Assembly: GCA_030562195.1 (NCBI GenBank)
Contig: CM060200.1
Coordinates: 42,133,084 to 42,197,083, forward strand
DNA length: 64,000 nt
Origin: Nipponacmea schrenckii
Lineage: Eukaryota > Mollusca > Gastropoda > Lottiidae
Reading direction: 5' to 3'
Under the pieces are notes generated by a model that did not search any database, was not told the origin of the DNA, and saw only the letters and a list, made by a program, of their open reading frames with translations. Made by a program: the position numbers and the translations under genes. Below are positions 23,101 to 33,950 of this stretch, piece by piece. Numbering within the stretch: position 1 is the stretch's first letter; each line of letters begins with the position of its first letter.

Positions 23101-25243
23101 TCTATGTTTGTCTCCATGGGCTGAATGTTAGACAGGCCCTTGTGTATTGGACCTAATTCTGACCCATGTAAAATAAAGAGTCTATGTTTGTCTCTATGGG
23201 CTGAATGTTAGACATGTCCTTGTGTATTGGACCTAATTCTGACCCATGTAAAATAAAGAGTCTATGTTTGTCTCCATGGACTGAATGTTAGACAGGACCT
23301 CGTATTGGACCTAATTCTGACCCGTGTAAAATAAAGAAGTTGCATCTTCAAGTTACTTAAACAGATTATAATTTTAGCCTACAGACTACCTTAAATAGTA
23401 AACATAAATTTTGAAAATTATGTTTGTTGAGCTTTGAAATAAACATAAGGTCGCGGTTTTAAAAATAACTAAAACATGCATTTATGTGTTAATTTGGGTT
23501 TAAAAATTATTTAACGATAAACCTGCAGCTTAGAACATGAAAAATTTGTTTTGATTGCACTGGGGGTGATTATTGAAATGAATATAATTATACCATTCGG
23601 CAATCCTCGGCAGTTTCCGTTAATTAATGGTAAATTTTTTGGAGGGTAATATTCTTTACTTCCAGTATTCAGAAGTGATCTATCCATTGATAATTGATGA
23701 CTACCGAAGGGTTAATCATATATTAAGTCTAGCTCCCTGGTCGAAGGCTGACTTGATCAAGTTTGAGGATGAGTTGCACCCCTTTGCTAGAACTGCCTCT
23801 TGCTGAGAATGTTTGGCACTTACAAACTATAAACGAGCTGTTAATTCTAATGGACATATAGAGAAGAGTAGGGTAGGCTAGGGTTGATTCGAGCGATGAG
23901 CGTTGTTAAAGATATTGTGATGTTCATTAGGTCAGGTATCATGGAAGCCTAATCTGTTAGTCTACACAATCTCTTATACTATCCGTCTCCCGGAAAACCT
24001 TACCACGTGGCATATTGTCTTCTTGGATAAAGGAATGGAACCACGACTGAGCGAAACAGTTTCATTGTATCACAACTAGTAAATCCAGCTCACTGGTTGA
24101 TGAAATGGCCAAGGTCTTTTTTTGTTAAGAGTTGCGCCCCTTATTTATTTGTTAAATTTTATCCACTGTTTTTGAAGCAAAGTATCATTCCGATTAACAA
24201 ATCAATACCGATACTTTCCATAGGACTCTATTTGTAGGTATGCGTGCTTAAAGATATCATAAAATCGTCTTCGATCATATACAACACAAGACGATGTTAT
24301 GGAATAAACTTCTTTAAACTTTAATAAGGATACAAAACACGTAACGTTTACAGACATCTTCAAAACACACATGGTTTTAACGTAGGCCAAATTCACACGT
24401 GTAGTCATTAGATGGAAAAAAAAAACTTATAGTCTTGTGTTTGTGATTTATTCCCCTTACTTTTAACATCGTTTAAATTATAACTACAACACCTTACTGG
24501 ATGTTTTTGTCGACTTATCCGAAGATATTTCAGTTTTCATGTCTTTGTTTTAAAATAATCTTAGCCAAGTAACAAGCGTCTATATTCAGAATAAATAAAC
24601 CTACAATTATTTCACTTTATGTTTGTTATTCTATCACAATACGAGACAATTTTAAACTTTCGTTTTTCACAAAGATACATATTTATAAATTTTTACAAAG
24701 ACATTATTTTCATGGTACGCCTTGACCTAGTTTAATTTACGTTTATTCTATTTTATTATTAGAAACATTAGAATGAGGGCTAGGCAGGGGCCACACACTA
24801 TTTTAGGGGGCACAGGCAATCTTCACTACCTAAATTGATATGAAAGTACGAGAGCGGAGGGGTGGGGGCAATTCTGGGACAGCCTTACAGAAAGACCCCC
24901 CCCCCCCTTATAGAAACCCCACGGCAGATTCCTGGTGCACAATACAAGTTCGTTCGACGTTCGATGGATTTTGGAAGGAAACAAAAAAAGTATAAAATAG
25001 CATAAAATGATAATAATAGAAAAATACAATAAGCTTTATAACGATGACAAATAAGTTATTTAAGCAATAAACTGTTATCCTATAGAGGTTATGGTTGTAT
25101 ATCAGGACAATAGTTGGCTGGATAATTAAATAACTACGCGGTGTATCTTATGTATAATGTAAAAATATTGAAATAAAATTGAATACGATAAAAATAGACT
25201 AATTAATCTTACCTGATAAATAGATCAGTAAAATGAATTCCAT
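16700..25243 (-). CDS. MAM-domain single-pass receptor with tyrosine-rich tail, six coding exons
   Basis: Spliced model: 25243-25213, 21272-21096, 18736-18498, 18045-17973, 17396-17331, 17109-16700. Every intron is GT/AG, phases are 1,1,0,1,1, and the sum is 996 nt (331 aa plus TGA). Residues 1-20 form a signal peptide. Residues 21-173 match a MAM domain: HCNFE and LCEGW near the start, DDFDW at 44-48, SFWFRLNG, GSQGEAW, then FEA and VDDIYI at the end. A short linker (174-224, NSS sequon at N218) precedes one membrane segment (about 226-247), a basic stop-transfer stretch and an 84-residue tail with tyrosines at 266, 273, 284, 307, 314, 317 and 322. MAM domains mediate extracellular adhesion. 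The ligand and signalling role are unknown. The start was chosen because it gives a signal peptide and a perfect donor. Exon 1 is the least certain part. Confidence 0.83.
17331..17396 (-). CDS. MAM receptor exon 5: juxtamembrane linker
   Basis: A 66-nt symmetric (phase 1-1) exon encoding residues 174-195, DRLPDIDNLWGNK onward. It is bounded by a TTTCAG acceptor and a GTAAGT donor. I recognise no domain. It can be skipped without a frameshift and is missing from the left-hand copy. Confidence 0.75.
   Translation of the reverse strand: MDYRISIIYGEIKSIRIYMLR
17459..17712 (-). repeat. 72-bp satellite array, about 3.4 units
   Basis: Reverse complement of the 1003-4375 family, in the intron between exons 4 and 5 of the intact MAM gene. 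Its flanks (GATATTACCTAATTAT and the CATCACAAAATGACAAATAA side) match the flanks of the long array, so the two arrays are allelic by descent. Confidence 0.93.
17785..17910 (+). mobile_element. SINE-B 3' fragment (right duplication arm)
   Basis: Carries CGTTAAAGATACCCTCAACA followed by GACGTAAAACTCATTCATTT, the SINE-B body and 3' end. Intronic in the MAM gene. Confidence 0.6.
17973..18045 (-). CDS. MAM receptor exon 4: C-terminal strand of MAM domain
   Basis: 73 nt encoding residues 150-173 (VLFEAIIKG, then VDDIYIQNA). It ends in phase 1. The expected terminal MAM cysteine is missing. An identical 73-nt copy lies on the plus strand at 673-745. Confidence 0.83.
18498..18736 (-). CDS. MAM receptor exon 3: core of MAM domain
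   Basis: A TTTTCAG acceptor and a GTGAGT donor bound 239 nt encoding residues 70-149. It contains the FWF.LNG strand and GSQGEAW. The position where MAM domains normally carry the third cysteine (CLxFWY) reads NASFWF, so that cysteine is absent and an N-glycosylation sequon (N93) sits there instead. Confidence 0.85.
18905..19060 (+). repeat. Dispersed repeat, copy 1, with octamer and CCAAT motifs
   Basis: Contains TTTGATTGGGTTGTATGCAA, an ATGCAAAT octamer at 18946-18953 and CAGCCAATCGG. Related diverged copies appear at about 20855-21050 and 26270-26430. The family is unidentified; MAM gene intron 2. Confidence 0.4.
19640..20690 (+). repeat. 40-bp tandem array, about 26 units
   Basis: Unit TTCATCTTATACATCTTCAC plus AATGTCAAGCTATTACAAAC, nearly invariant. 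The plus strand of the unit lacks stop codons in all three frames, and since 40 is not a multiple of three, three overlapping 311-362 codon open frames result. They are artefacts of the repeat. Lies in intron 2 of the MAM gene. Confidence 0.96.
20855..21050 (+). repeat. Dispersed repeat, copy 2
   Basis: Shares ATTCGATTGAATTGTACGTT, GTGAATACAGCGAATCAGTG and GATTGGCTGTATTCGG-type segments with the sequences at 18905 and 26270. Diverged; family unknown. Confidence 0.35.
21096..21272 (-). CDS. MAM receptor exon 2: N-terminal third of MAM domain
   Basis: A TTTCAG acceptor and a GTGAGT donor bound 177 nt encoding residues 11-69. It contains the first two MAM cysteines (HCNFE, LCEGW) and DDFDW, and ends GYTMD, equivalent to the usual family GP..DHT segment. 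Confidence 0.85.
21370..21650 (+). repeat. GTT-rich trinucleotide microsatellite
   Basis: Imperfect (GTT)n with GTC, GCT and GTA interruptions, in MAM gene intron 1. Cysteine- and valine-rich translations of it are not genes. Confidence 0.92.
22205..23335 (-). repeat. ~80-90 bp tandem array, about 14 units, reverse orientation
   Basis: Units contain CTTGTGTATTGGACCTAATT, CTGACCCATGTAAAATAAAG and AGTCTATGTTTGTCTCTATG, the reverse complement of the 5300-6285 family. A G-run at about 22120-22135 lies just upstream. MAM gene intron 1. Confidence 0.93.
23336..25212. other. Remainder of MAM gene intron 1
   Basis: AT-rich. Two loosely related segments at about 23730-23840 and 24080-24145 (CCAGCTCACTGG-like, then GAGTTGCGCCCCTT) resemble sequence at 62085-62290, probably an old dispersed repeat. 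A C-run lies at 24896-24907. I see no other exon. Confidence 0.4.
25213..25243 (-). CDS. MAM receptor exon 1: start codon and first half of signal peptide
   Basis: ATG at 25243-25241 opens MEFILLIYLS, followed by a GTAAG donor (phase 1). Joined to exon 2 it gives a continuous hydrophobic leader ending VSG-D. It is short and supported only by the splice site, the phase and leader logic. Confidence 0.65.
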
Positions 25244-26265
25244 TTTATCAAGTAATTTCTTCACACCACGATCAAAGTTCGGCAAATTTCACAACGATAC
25301 GTCCAATAAAAAATGGATCCTGCTTTGAAATCCAGAAGTTTCTATCAGAATTGTCAATCACATTAAATACTCTTCACAAATCGTCTGTATAATTTCTATA
25401 TTCAAGTCTTCAGCTTACTAAAATATCTTTAATTGTTGACTTATTGTAATATTATAATAAACAGTTTATCAGAATAGTCCAGCTATTTTCATTACACTGT
25501 GATACACAAAACAATAAATAAAAAACTTTTACTCTGTAATAATTAAAAAAACTTCACTATTATTTTCAGATAATATTCCAATTATTTCAGAGTTTGATGT
25601 CAATTTTATTCCACGTGTTCTAGTTGCGTGATCCAAGTCTTAATTTAAATTTAAGTGTGTAATCAGTTGATAATCGTTATGATTTTTAGTCCACGTTAAA
25701 TAATTCTTGTTTAAATTGAACACTATTTTCCCTTAATGAAGTTTGTAACGTTTTAACAACCCTAATATCTATATCTAATAACCACCTTGTTATCGTTCGA
25801 CAGCCCTTTACTAAATACGTTATAACTAACTCCCTACGAGACACTGAGAATCTATACCACCAGGCAGTCAACTGTACGAGCTGAATTTTAACTTGTAAAT
25901 ACGTTTATTTGTTGATGTTGACGAATCTCGAGGTGGTACGACCACACTTCTTAACAATGGTCAGGCCGTGTTGAAATAATTCTTCGTTTTTTATTTCATT
26001 GTCTTATAATTTAACACATTCCTCACGTTTTCTACATACGTTTATATTAAAGAGGCACTCACACTATTTCTTTAGTAAATATTTTTGGGATAGAATGTTT
26101 TATAAAATTTCAATTTTTTGTATTTATTAGAACTTTTTTTTCTTCCAATGAATACTTATGTATATTAAAAAGAAGTTTTTATTTTGCTTGTGTAATTCTA
26201 GTTTGGAGATTGGAGGTGTTAACCTGAATGCCCCATTAATATGACCTTCGTCTACATATTGTCAT
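25244..26265. other. 5' flank of the MAM gene
   Basis: Should contain the 5' UTR and promoter of the minus-strand receptor. No TATA box or initiator can be assigned with confidence in this AT-rich sequence, and no repeat or coding signal was recognised. Confidence 0.3.
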
Positions 26266-26269
26266 GAAC

Positions 26270-26430
26270 TCCGTTTGGCCCTGCATCGATTTGATTGGAT
26301 ATTATGCCAGCGAATACAGCCATTCAGGGCTCTCGAAAGAAGGTATGTTATTGAGAGAAGGCCTCTGATTGGCTTAAATCGCTAGCTTTCAATCAAGTAC
26401 AATCACTGCGTTTACAAACTTCCAAGAACA
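26270..26430 (+). repeat. Dispersed repeat, copy 3
   Basis: CATCGATTTGATTGGATATT, CAGCGAATACAGCCATTCAG and CTCTGATTGGCTTAAATC resemble the copies at 18905 and 20855. Confidence 0.35.
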
Positions 26431-26574
26431 GTGTCAGATGGTATAGTGCCTGGTATAAACAGTTTTTGAATAAATGAAAATGGCTGTCTCGATAAGGATT
26501 TTATATCTATATTTCGGTAGAATGAGATGAGCTCTTGGTTTAAGAAAGAATGATAGAAAAAACAAGAACTATAT

Positions 26575-27075
26575 TTTACAATGATAACAACTTAGGTTCA
26601 CAAGGATCCTTTCTACCAGCTGGTCCTTGGTCAAACCTCTTGGTATTGATTTTACAAGGATAACAACTTAGGTTCACAAGGATCCCTTTCTACCAGCTGG
26701 TCCTTGGTCAAACCTCTTGGTATTGATTTTACAAGGATAACAACTTAGGTTCACAAGGATCCTTTCTACCAGCTGGTCCTTGGTCAAACCTCTTGGTATT
26801 GATTTTACAAGGATAACAACTTAGGTTCACAAGGATCCTTTCTACCAGCTGGTCCTTGGTCAAACCTTTTGGTATTGATACTATAAGGATAACTTAGATC
26901 TACAGTTAAGGATTCTCTGTACTGGAATAATGAGTGAAGATGACGTATTCAAGCCAAGGGTATCGAACATTTAAACGCTGATCGAGATGTGAGCCCACAG
27001 CCACCATAACCTCGAAATAACCAAGCAAATGACGTCATGTAAATACTAACGCTCTAACCTACTGTGTTGTAGAAC
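26575..27075 (-). mobile_element. SINE-A, near full length, with 4-fold amplified 77-bp tail
   Basis: Read on the minus strand from 27075: an A-box-like AACACAGTAGGTTAGAGCG (about 27073-27052), a diverged B box GTGGGCTCACATCTCGAT (26999-26981), a body, then about four copies of the 77-bp tail unit. It aligns along its length with the plus-strand element at 57641-57935, which has one tail unit. Confidence 0.7.
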
Positions 27076-27569
27076 TTCACAAATATTCAGGCGTTTCCAT
27101 GGAAAAGCCCCCTCTCACCTTGACTGTCATGAAAAAGTAATTACAGCTGATTTTAGACAAATTTTCAAGGTACATATTTGAAAACATCAAAAAAAGACCA
27201 TTGGGTAAAAACTCGGATTAATTTTGAATTTAAACCGGAAATAGAATTAATCTGATTTAATACTTAGGAGAAAAAATGGCGGATTTTTATTTTTTAATTT
27301 TTTACTAACCAAATAATCTACTTGGACATTTTTCTGTTCTTAAAATTGTCAACTAAATACTTTGTTTTAAAAAGAAAATACAGATGTCGTTAAAAAGAGA
27401 CACTAGTTAAAATTCTTGTTTAAATTGTTAAAATAACCAAGTCTTGTGTCACTCGCGATGTTCACCTAAAAAAGGATATTTTTTTTTCTTGGCCTGAAGA
27501 CATAGAAGCGATGAGTTGTTTTGTGGTTAATTTCACCCTCTTGCCTTCTTGATGTTATATTTTGTCAGT

Positions 27570-28200
27570 GATGTGGGTCGGAGGGACTCAATGACATCGA
27601 AAAAGCGTCCAGTCGTTCAGATGGGACAATAAACCAATGCCCCGTGTGCTACAGGATAGTATACGTTAAAGATCCCTCGACAGTTGGAAATCAACTGGTT
27701 AACATGAAAAAAGTGTCTAGTCGTTCAAATGGAACAATATACCGAGGCCCCCGTGTGCTACAGTCTGTACACATTAAAGATCCCTTGATAATTGGAAATC
27801 AACCATTGACCATTGGAAGAAGCGTCTAATTGTTCTGAAAGGACAATAAACCCAGGCCTGGTCAAATAAAAGTGTCTGTTGGAAATCAAACGATAGTAGT
27901 CTGTTGGTATGAACGAATCACCTAGTTGTTCAGATGGGACAATATACCAAGGCCCCTTGTGTGCTTCACAGGCTATATACGTTAGAGATCAACGACAGTT
28001 GGTAATCGCATAAGGGTAGTCTAATGGGGCTGACATCGAAGAAGCGTTAAGTCGTTCGGAAGGGACGATAAAAACCGAGGCCATGTGTGCTACAGGCTGT
28101 GCACATTACAGATCCCTCGACAGTTGGTAAGCGTAAAGAGCGTAGGCTACTTTCGGTATGCCGCTTTCGTGGTAAAATTTCCCTAACTGCATGGTGTTTC
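27570..28200 (+). repeat. SINE-B body amplified in tandem, about 5 degenerate units
   Basis: Recurring GTGTGCTACAGG, ACGTTAAAGATCCCTCGACA and GTTGGAAATC segments at roughly 110-150 bp spacing (near 27645, 27760, 27955, 28085), each preceded by a GTCGTTC..GGGACAATA segment. The same segments occur once in the full SINE-B at 61685-62052. Confidence 0.7.
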
Positions 28201-28280
28201 CCTCAGGCCAGCACAACTGACAAGGGAAACCATTTCGGTTAGCGAGCATGCATCTAACTCACCGAGCCAGCGCTGCTCCC
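28200..28280 (-). mobile_element. SINE-B tRNA-like head fragment
   Basis: The minus strand reads GAGCAGCGCTGGCTCGGTGA then GTTAGATGCATGCTCGCTAA, matching the tRNA-derived head of the SINE-B at 62051. It sits in inverted orientation next to the amplified SINE-B body. Confidence 0.6.
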
Positions 28281-30090
28281 GAACGTAAAATCTGAACAGT
28301 GAGTTAAACTGGCATATCAAACCATCCCTAGCGCTGTGCTGCATGTTCAACTGTCCGCGTTAGTGAGATAGTGAACGTGGTTTAACGTGATTTTACGTTA
28401 ATCTACGAGATAATTTGTTTATTGACAAACAAAGCTGGTCGTCTGCAGACGAAGCAAGTCACGTGGCTGATGTCTGAAGTGAATTGTCTCATGACTGTTA
28501 GTGTAAAATAAAGATTTGAATTTTAAAATTTGATTCCTTCACTTTGTGAGTATAGCATGTAAAGAACTGACTTGTGCTACAATATCAAACAGATTGTGTT
28601 ATTGTGTGTGTAAGTAAACACCGATAATATTTGGTTTGGTCAACAGTGACTCAACCAGATGAGTAAAGATTTAGTCTTAGTATGTCCGGGCCCCATCCTA
28701 ATAGATATAACATACGCTTTCCTAAATTCTTAGACCCCTGTGTAAGTTAATTTAATGTCTGTTAATGACAGATTGAAAGACTTTCAGTCTGTAGTTACTA
28801 GTAACGTTATTTTACTGATTTATTAAATCCTGGTATATAATATTGGTAGCTTTGTTTCCGGGGGGAGGGGGTTCCTGTGTACTTTTTTTATCCAAGTGAA
28901 TGTCACGACACCGCTCGTGTACTGAGGATGTCTGAAACGAATAAACGAATAAAACTAAGATTGTCTTGTCTTGTAAGGGGGGTGGTAAGAGGGAGAGGGG
29001 TCGGTTTTTGGGACTCGTTAGACTGTGTAATACATATCCCAGTTTGTCTTGTAATGGAGATGTGTTAGTGGAGGACATACTAATTTTTCATGGTTCATGT
29101 CTCACTTTTAACGCAGATTTATCAATATTTGAAGATTGTTCGATTACTATCATTCATTCTTGTTTTATAATTTTTTTTAACTTTTTTACCTTTTTTCACG
29201 TAGTTTAAAGTCAGCTTTTAATTTTGTCAAATAAACCAATGTGAACCAGACCCGTTCCCTCCTCATTTTAAAAAACATATTTCATTTGAGTTTATTTAAA
29301 GGGATATAACTCATTATTTGAGGTGAAATTAAAGACTACAGTTAATTTTCGAGAAGCTAAAAATTTAAATATTGTGCAAAGGTTTCCTAATCTTAAACAT
29401 TCTCCATGATATTTCTTGGAACCGAAAATTAATCTACCAATCTTCACAACGTATTCCGAACGCCGTCTCCTGCCTTGGTATCATTAGACACTTTATATAT
29501 AGAAAGTTAGTGTATTTGTATCGACATAAGGACGTATCGACTATCAGTACTATTATTACGGCTGATTTTCGTATTTACAAGTGAATATTCAGTAATTTAT
29601 TGTCGATGTGTGAAGATAGAAGATGTACAGGATCTTACAAATTCCTACAGTAGTCTTTACTGGTAGTGGCGGATGTCGGGCGAAAATCAGACCATCTATA
29701 CCCGCCTGAAAGTACTTCTTATACAAATATTACTCCTCATTTTGCCAAACTTTGGACGAAATTTTTTAAAACGTTTTGAAAGATTTTTATGTTCTAACAG
29801 GTAATGAGTGACACAGATTGAGTTTTACGTCGATAAAAGACTAGAAGACGAGAGTGGAAGATTGACATGTTGAAGTTTTTCTCCCAGAGACAGTTGTCAC
29901 GGTACTACGTTAATAACATGAATTAAAAACAGGCGAGAAGGAAGGCATCCTTCTATAAAACATATCACCACCTGCGATTTCCAGATATAGGTTTAGGATA
30001 TATCTTGTTCTATTTCTATTTTCTTTATTTGTGTAGCTTACTTGATACCATCAACCATCTAACAAGTTTTCTAAAACAGTTTTGTTCTGA
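28281..30090. other. Unannotated spacer
   Basis: Short purine/pyrimidine-rich patches at 28855-28870 and 28975-29005. A SINE-B-like end (TTGAGTTTTACGTCG) occurs at 29819-29833. I see no exon with convincing splice signals and protein similarity. Confidence 0.4.
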
Positions 30091-30094
30091 AGAC

Positions 30095-32065
30095 GTCATT
30101 TTTTATCCAATCAAAGCGTGCATAATGACGTTTTTTTTTTAATCCAATCAAAGCGTGTTTAATGGCGTTATATTTTTTATCCAATCAAAGCATGTATAAT
30201 GACGTTATATTTTATCCAATCAAGTATGTATAATGACGTTAATTTTATATCTAATCAAAGCGTGTATAATGACGTTATATTTTATCCAATCAATTAAAGC
30301 GTGTTTAATGACGTTATATTTTTATCCAATCAAAGCATGTATAATGACGTTATATTTTATCTAATCAAAGCATGTATAATGACGTTATATTTTATCCAAT
30401 CAATTAAAGCGTGTTTAATGACGTTATATTTTTATCCAATCCAATTAAAGCAAAGTTTTAATGACTGTATAATGACGTTATATTTTATCTAATTAAAGCA
30501 TGTATAATGACGTTATTATTTTATCTAATCAAAGCATGTATAATGACGTTATATTTTATCCAATCAATTAAAGCGTGTTAATGACGTTATATTTTATCCA
30601 ATCAATTAAAGCGTGTTTAATGACGTTATATTTCATCCAATCAATTAAAGCGTGTCTAATGACGTTATATTTTATCCAATCAATTAAAGCGTGTTTAATG
30701 ACGTTATATTTTATCCAATCAATTAAAGCGTGTTCAATGACGTTATATTTTATCCAATCAAAAGTGCTATAATGACGTTATATTTTATCCAATCAATTAA
30801 AGCGTGTTTAATGACGTTATATTTTATCCAAATCAAAGCGTGTCTTAATGACGTTATTTTTATCAATCAATTAAAGCGTGATTAATGACGTTATATTTTA
30901 TCCAATCAAAGCGTGTTTAATGACGTTATATTTTTATCCAATCAATTAAAGCGTGTTTAATGACGTTATATTTTATCCAATCAATTAAAGCGTGTTTAAT
31001 GACGTTATATATTTTATCCAATCAAAGCGTGTTTAATGACGTTATATTTTTTATCCAATCAAAGCGTATTTAATGACGTTATAATTTTTATCCAATCAAA
31101 GCGTATTTAATGACGTTATATTTTTATCCAATCAAAGCGTTTAATGACGTTATATTTTTTATCCAATCAAAGCGTGTTTAATGACGTTATATTTTTTATC
31201 CAATCAAAGCGTTAATATAATTTTACCTCAAACGTGAATGACGTTATATTTTTATCCAACTCAAAGCGTATTAATGAAGTTATATGTTTCATCCAATCAA
31301 ATTAAACGTGTTTAATGACGTTATAATTTTATCCAAAATTAAAGAGTGATTTAATGACGTATATTTTATCCACAAAATTTACTTATATTATAATTGCGTG
31401 TTTAATGACGTTATATTTTTATCCATCAAAGCTGTATTAATGACGTTATAATTTTATCCAATCAAAGCGTGTTTAATGACGTTATATTTTTTATCCAATC
31501 AAAGCGTATTTAATGACGTTATATTTTTTATCCAATCAAAGCGTATTTAATGACGTTATATTTTTATCCAATCAAAGCATGTTTAATGATGTTCTAATTT
31601 TTATCCAATTAAAGTGTATTTAATGACATTATATTTTTTTATCCAATCAAATCGTATTTAATGACGTTATATTTTTTATCCAATCATAGCGTATTTAATG
31701 ACGTTATAATTTTTATCCATTCAAAGCGTATTTAATGACGTTATAATTTTTATCCAATCAAATCGTGTTTAATGACGTTATATTTTTTATCCAATCAAAG
31801 CGTATTTAATGACGTTATATTTTTATCCAATCAAAGCGTATTTAATGACGTTATATTTTTATCCAATCAAAGCGTATTTAATGACGTTATAATTTTTATC
31901 CATATCAAAGCGTATTTAATGACGTTATATTTTTATCCAATAAAGCGTATTTAATGACGTTATATTTTTATCCAATCAAAGCGTGTTTAATGACGTTATA
32001 TTTTTTATCCAATTAAAGCGTGTTTAATGACTGTTATATTTTTTATCCAATTAAAGCGTATAATA
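30095..32065 (+). repeat. 35-40 bp tandem array with TGACGT and CCAAT in most units, about 54 units
   Basis: Consensus GCGTGTTTAATGACGTTATA then TTTTTATCCAATCAAA, with a CAATTAAAG insertion in a subset and T-run length changes. Each typical unit contains a CRE-type half site TGACGT and a CCAAT box. Degenerate between 31200 and 31440. Confidence 0.95.
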
Positions 32066-33740
32066 TAAGACTCATTACGGATAGGGTGGATTAGGGATAA
32101 GCGAAACTCATAGTAGAGCAATATAAAAGCTATATGAGTTTCACCTTACATATTTCTTAAAATATTCAAAAAATATTTATTAGACAATCTTTAATTGGTT
32201 AACAATAACGTTACTATAACTGAAATTTAAAAAAAAAAATGGTTAGGAATTTTAGAAAAGAAGCCACATAATTATACTTATAATTATAATTGGCGTGTCA
32301 CTTGACACTAGCGTGTATATTTACAGTGAAATAGAATTCTAACTTAAGATCGTGATTATCTGCTGTAAGAGAAAATGCCACTGTCAAGCTTTTAATCAAG
32401 GTTAAATTTCTAGACTTGTCAATCCGACTGTTAACCGATTTTAACTTTCTAAAATAATAACTAATGGCGTCAAATGTCCCGCTATAGATTACAAATGAGA
32501 GTTTATTTCAAGGTCTTATACATCTAATTCCATTTTTTTTTTTCAAATCCAGACTCTTGTCGACGATCAGATTAAAGTTGCTGCCTTAAAAACACAAGAG
32601 AATGTGTTATGTTATCTCTAAACCGACGAGGATGACTAAACGTTGTGTTCAGCGTGAAAAACATTAACTAAGGGGCGAAACTCCTGTCTGACTTAGTCAG
32701 TTTATTAAACCAACCATTGAGCTAGACTTCAACTTTCTAAGACGTTGAACCTTGAACATTTATAGTTTGAGTTTCATCAATTCGATAAAACTCAGGAATA
32801 AAAAGCCGCATTCATTCTGAATCTCAAACGACATACATTGTAGAGCTTCATAAAGATTGTAATGGACGTTCTTCACAATGTCATTGGTTCTTCTAATTTA
32901 CACTTAGATTTATTCGCTAATTCAGGAAATATGGCCCATGCATGCCTCATACGACAGTCTCAAATTTATAATCACCCTTCCGTCATCTCTATTCGACCTC
33001 TTCACATAATGATAAATAGAAAACCCTACAGAGACTGTAATGGTTACAGGTATCTTTACTACACTGTTAAAATTCTAAACAGATCTTACACCTGAATAGG
33101 TGGTAACTAAGCTGCCACCAAATAAAGTGTTGATTTACAATAAGCTGTTAGGTAATGTTTAACAACTTCGATAATGCATTATTCACATCATGATGATGAC
33201 TGACGATGACTGACGAATATAAGTCATCTATTTGACAGAAAAACCAGTTGGCCAAAGGCAAGTCTCCCCTATCACTTTAAACTACATATACTGGGTGTAT
33301 CTTATACGCTAAACCGATTGATGTCAAGTTTTGCCTACACTCCAGTTCCGGTTCCTTGGATGTTCCTTAATACTCCGATTAGTATAGTATGACACTTTTG
33401 GGTGTAATTTCAGCACAGTAGAGTTGAAAAAGGACGGGAATTTTTCTAATTATATAGAAATATTTGGAACTAGACCAAAGTCTCCTTTAACACATAAAGA
33501 ATAAGGCATCATGACCACAAAATAAAGATACGAAATCCGATGTTTCAAAATTATTTTTATTTTTTATTCGTGAAAAACAAAACTAGACATAATTTAAAGT
33601 GAAAAGGCAAAAATTCGTGCATAAAATGTTATAAATGTAAATTCGATAAAAAACAAGCATAATTGTTAAAAGATTATACAACTCGGTAATTATTTAGAAA
33701 AAAAATTCTCGTTGATTGTATATTATATACATTTCTCGTG
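32066..33740. other. Unannotated spacer
   Basis: Non-repetitive AT-rich sequence. A 77-codon plus-strand frame at 32862-33095 has no recognisable domain and no repeat content. I leave it uncalled because such length is expected by chance. Confidence 0.4.
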
Positions 33741-33744
33741 TACA

Positions 33745-33950
33745 TTGTTTAATCATTCATTCTAACTTCATTCATTTACTAAAAAAATTCATTCATTCGA
33801 TTTTAATATTATATACATTTCATTTGTTCATTGTTTAATTCATTCATTCTAAACTTCATTCATTATACTAATATGAAAATCATTTATTCATTTAACATTC
33901 CATCCATTTATTCATTTTTCTAATTCATTCATTCATTAATTTTTTTATTC
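33745..33950 (+). repeat. CATT-rich microsatellite
   Basis: Imperfect TTCATTCATTCA runs broken by AT-rich inserts. A shorter copy lies at 43238-43340. Confidence 0.85.

Noticed and set aside
32862..33095. 77-codon plus-strand frame outside repeats
   Set aside because: No recognisable domain, splice context or composition shift; length is within chance for this amount of sequence.
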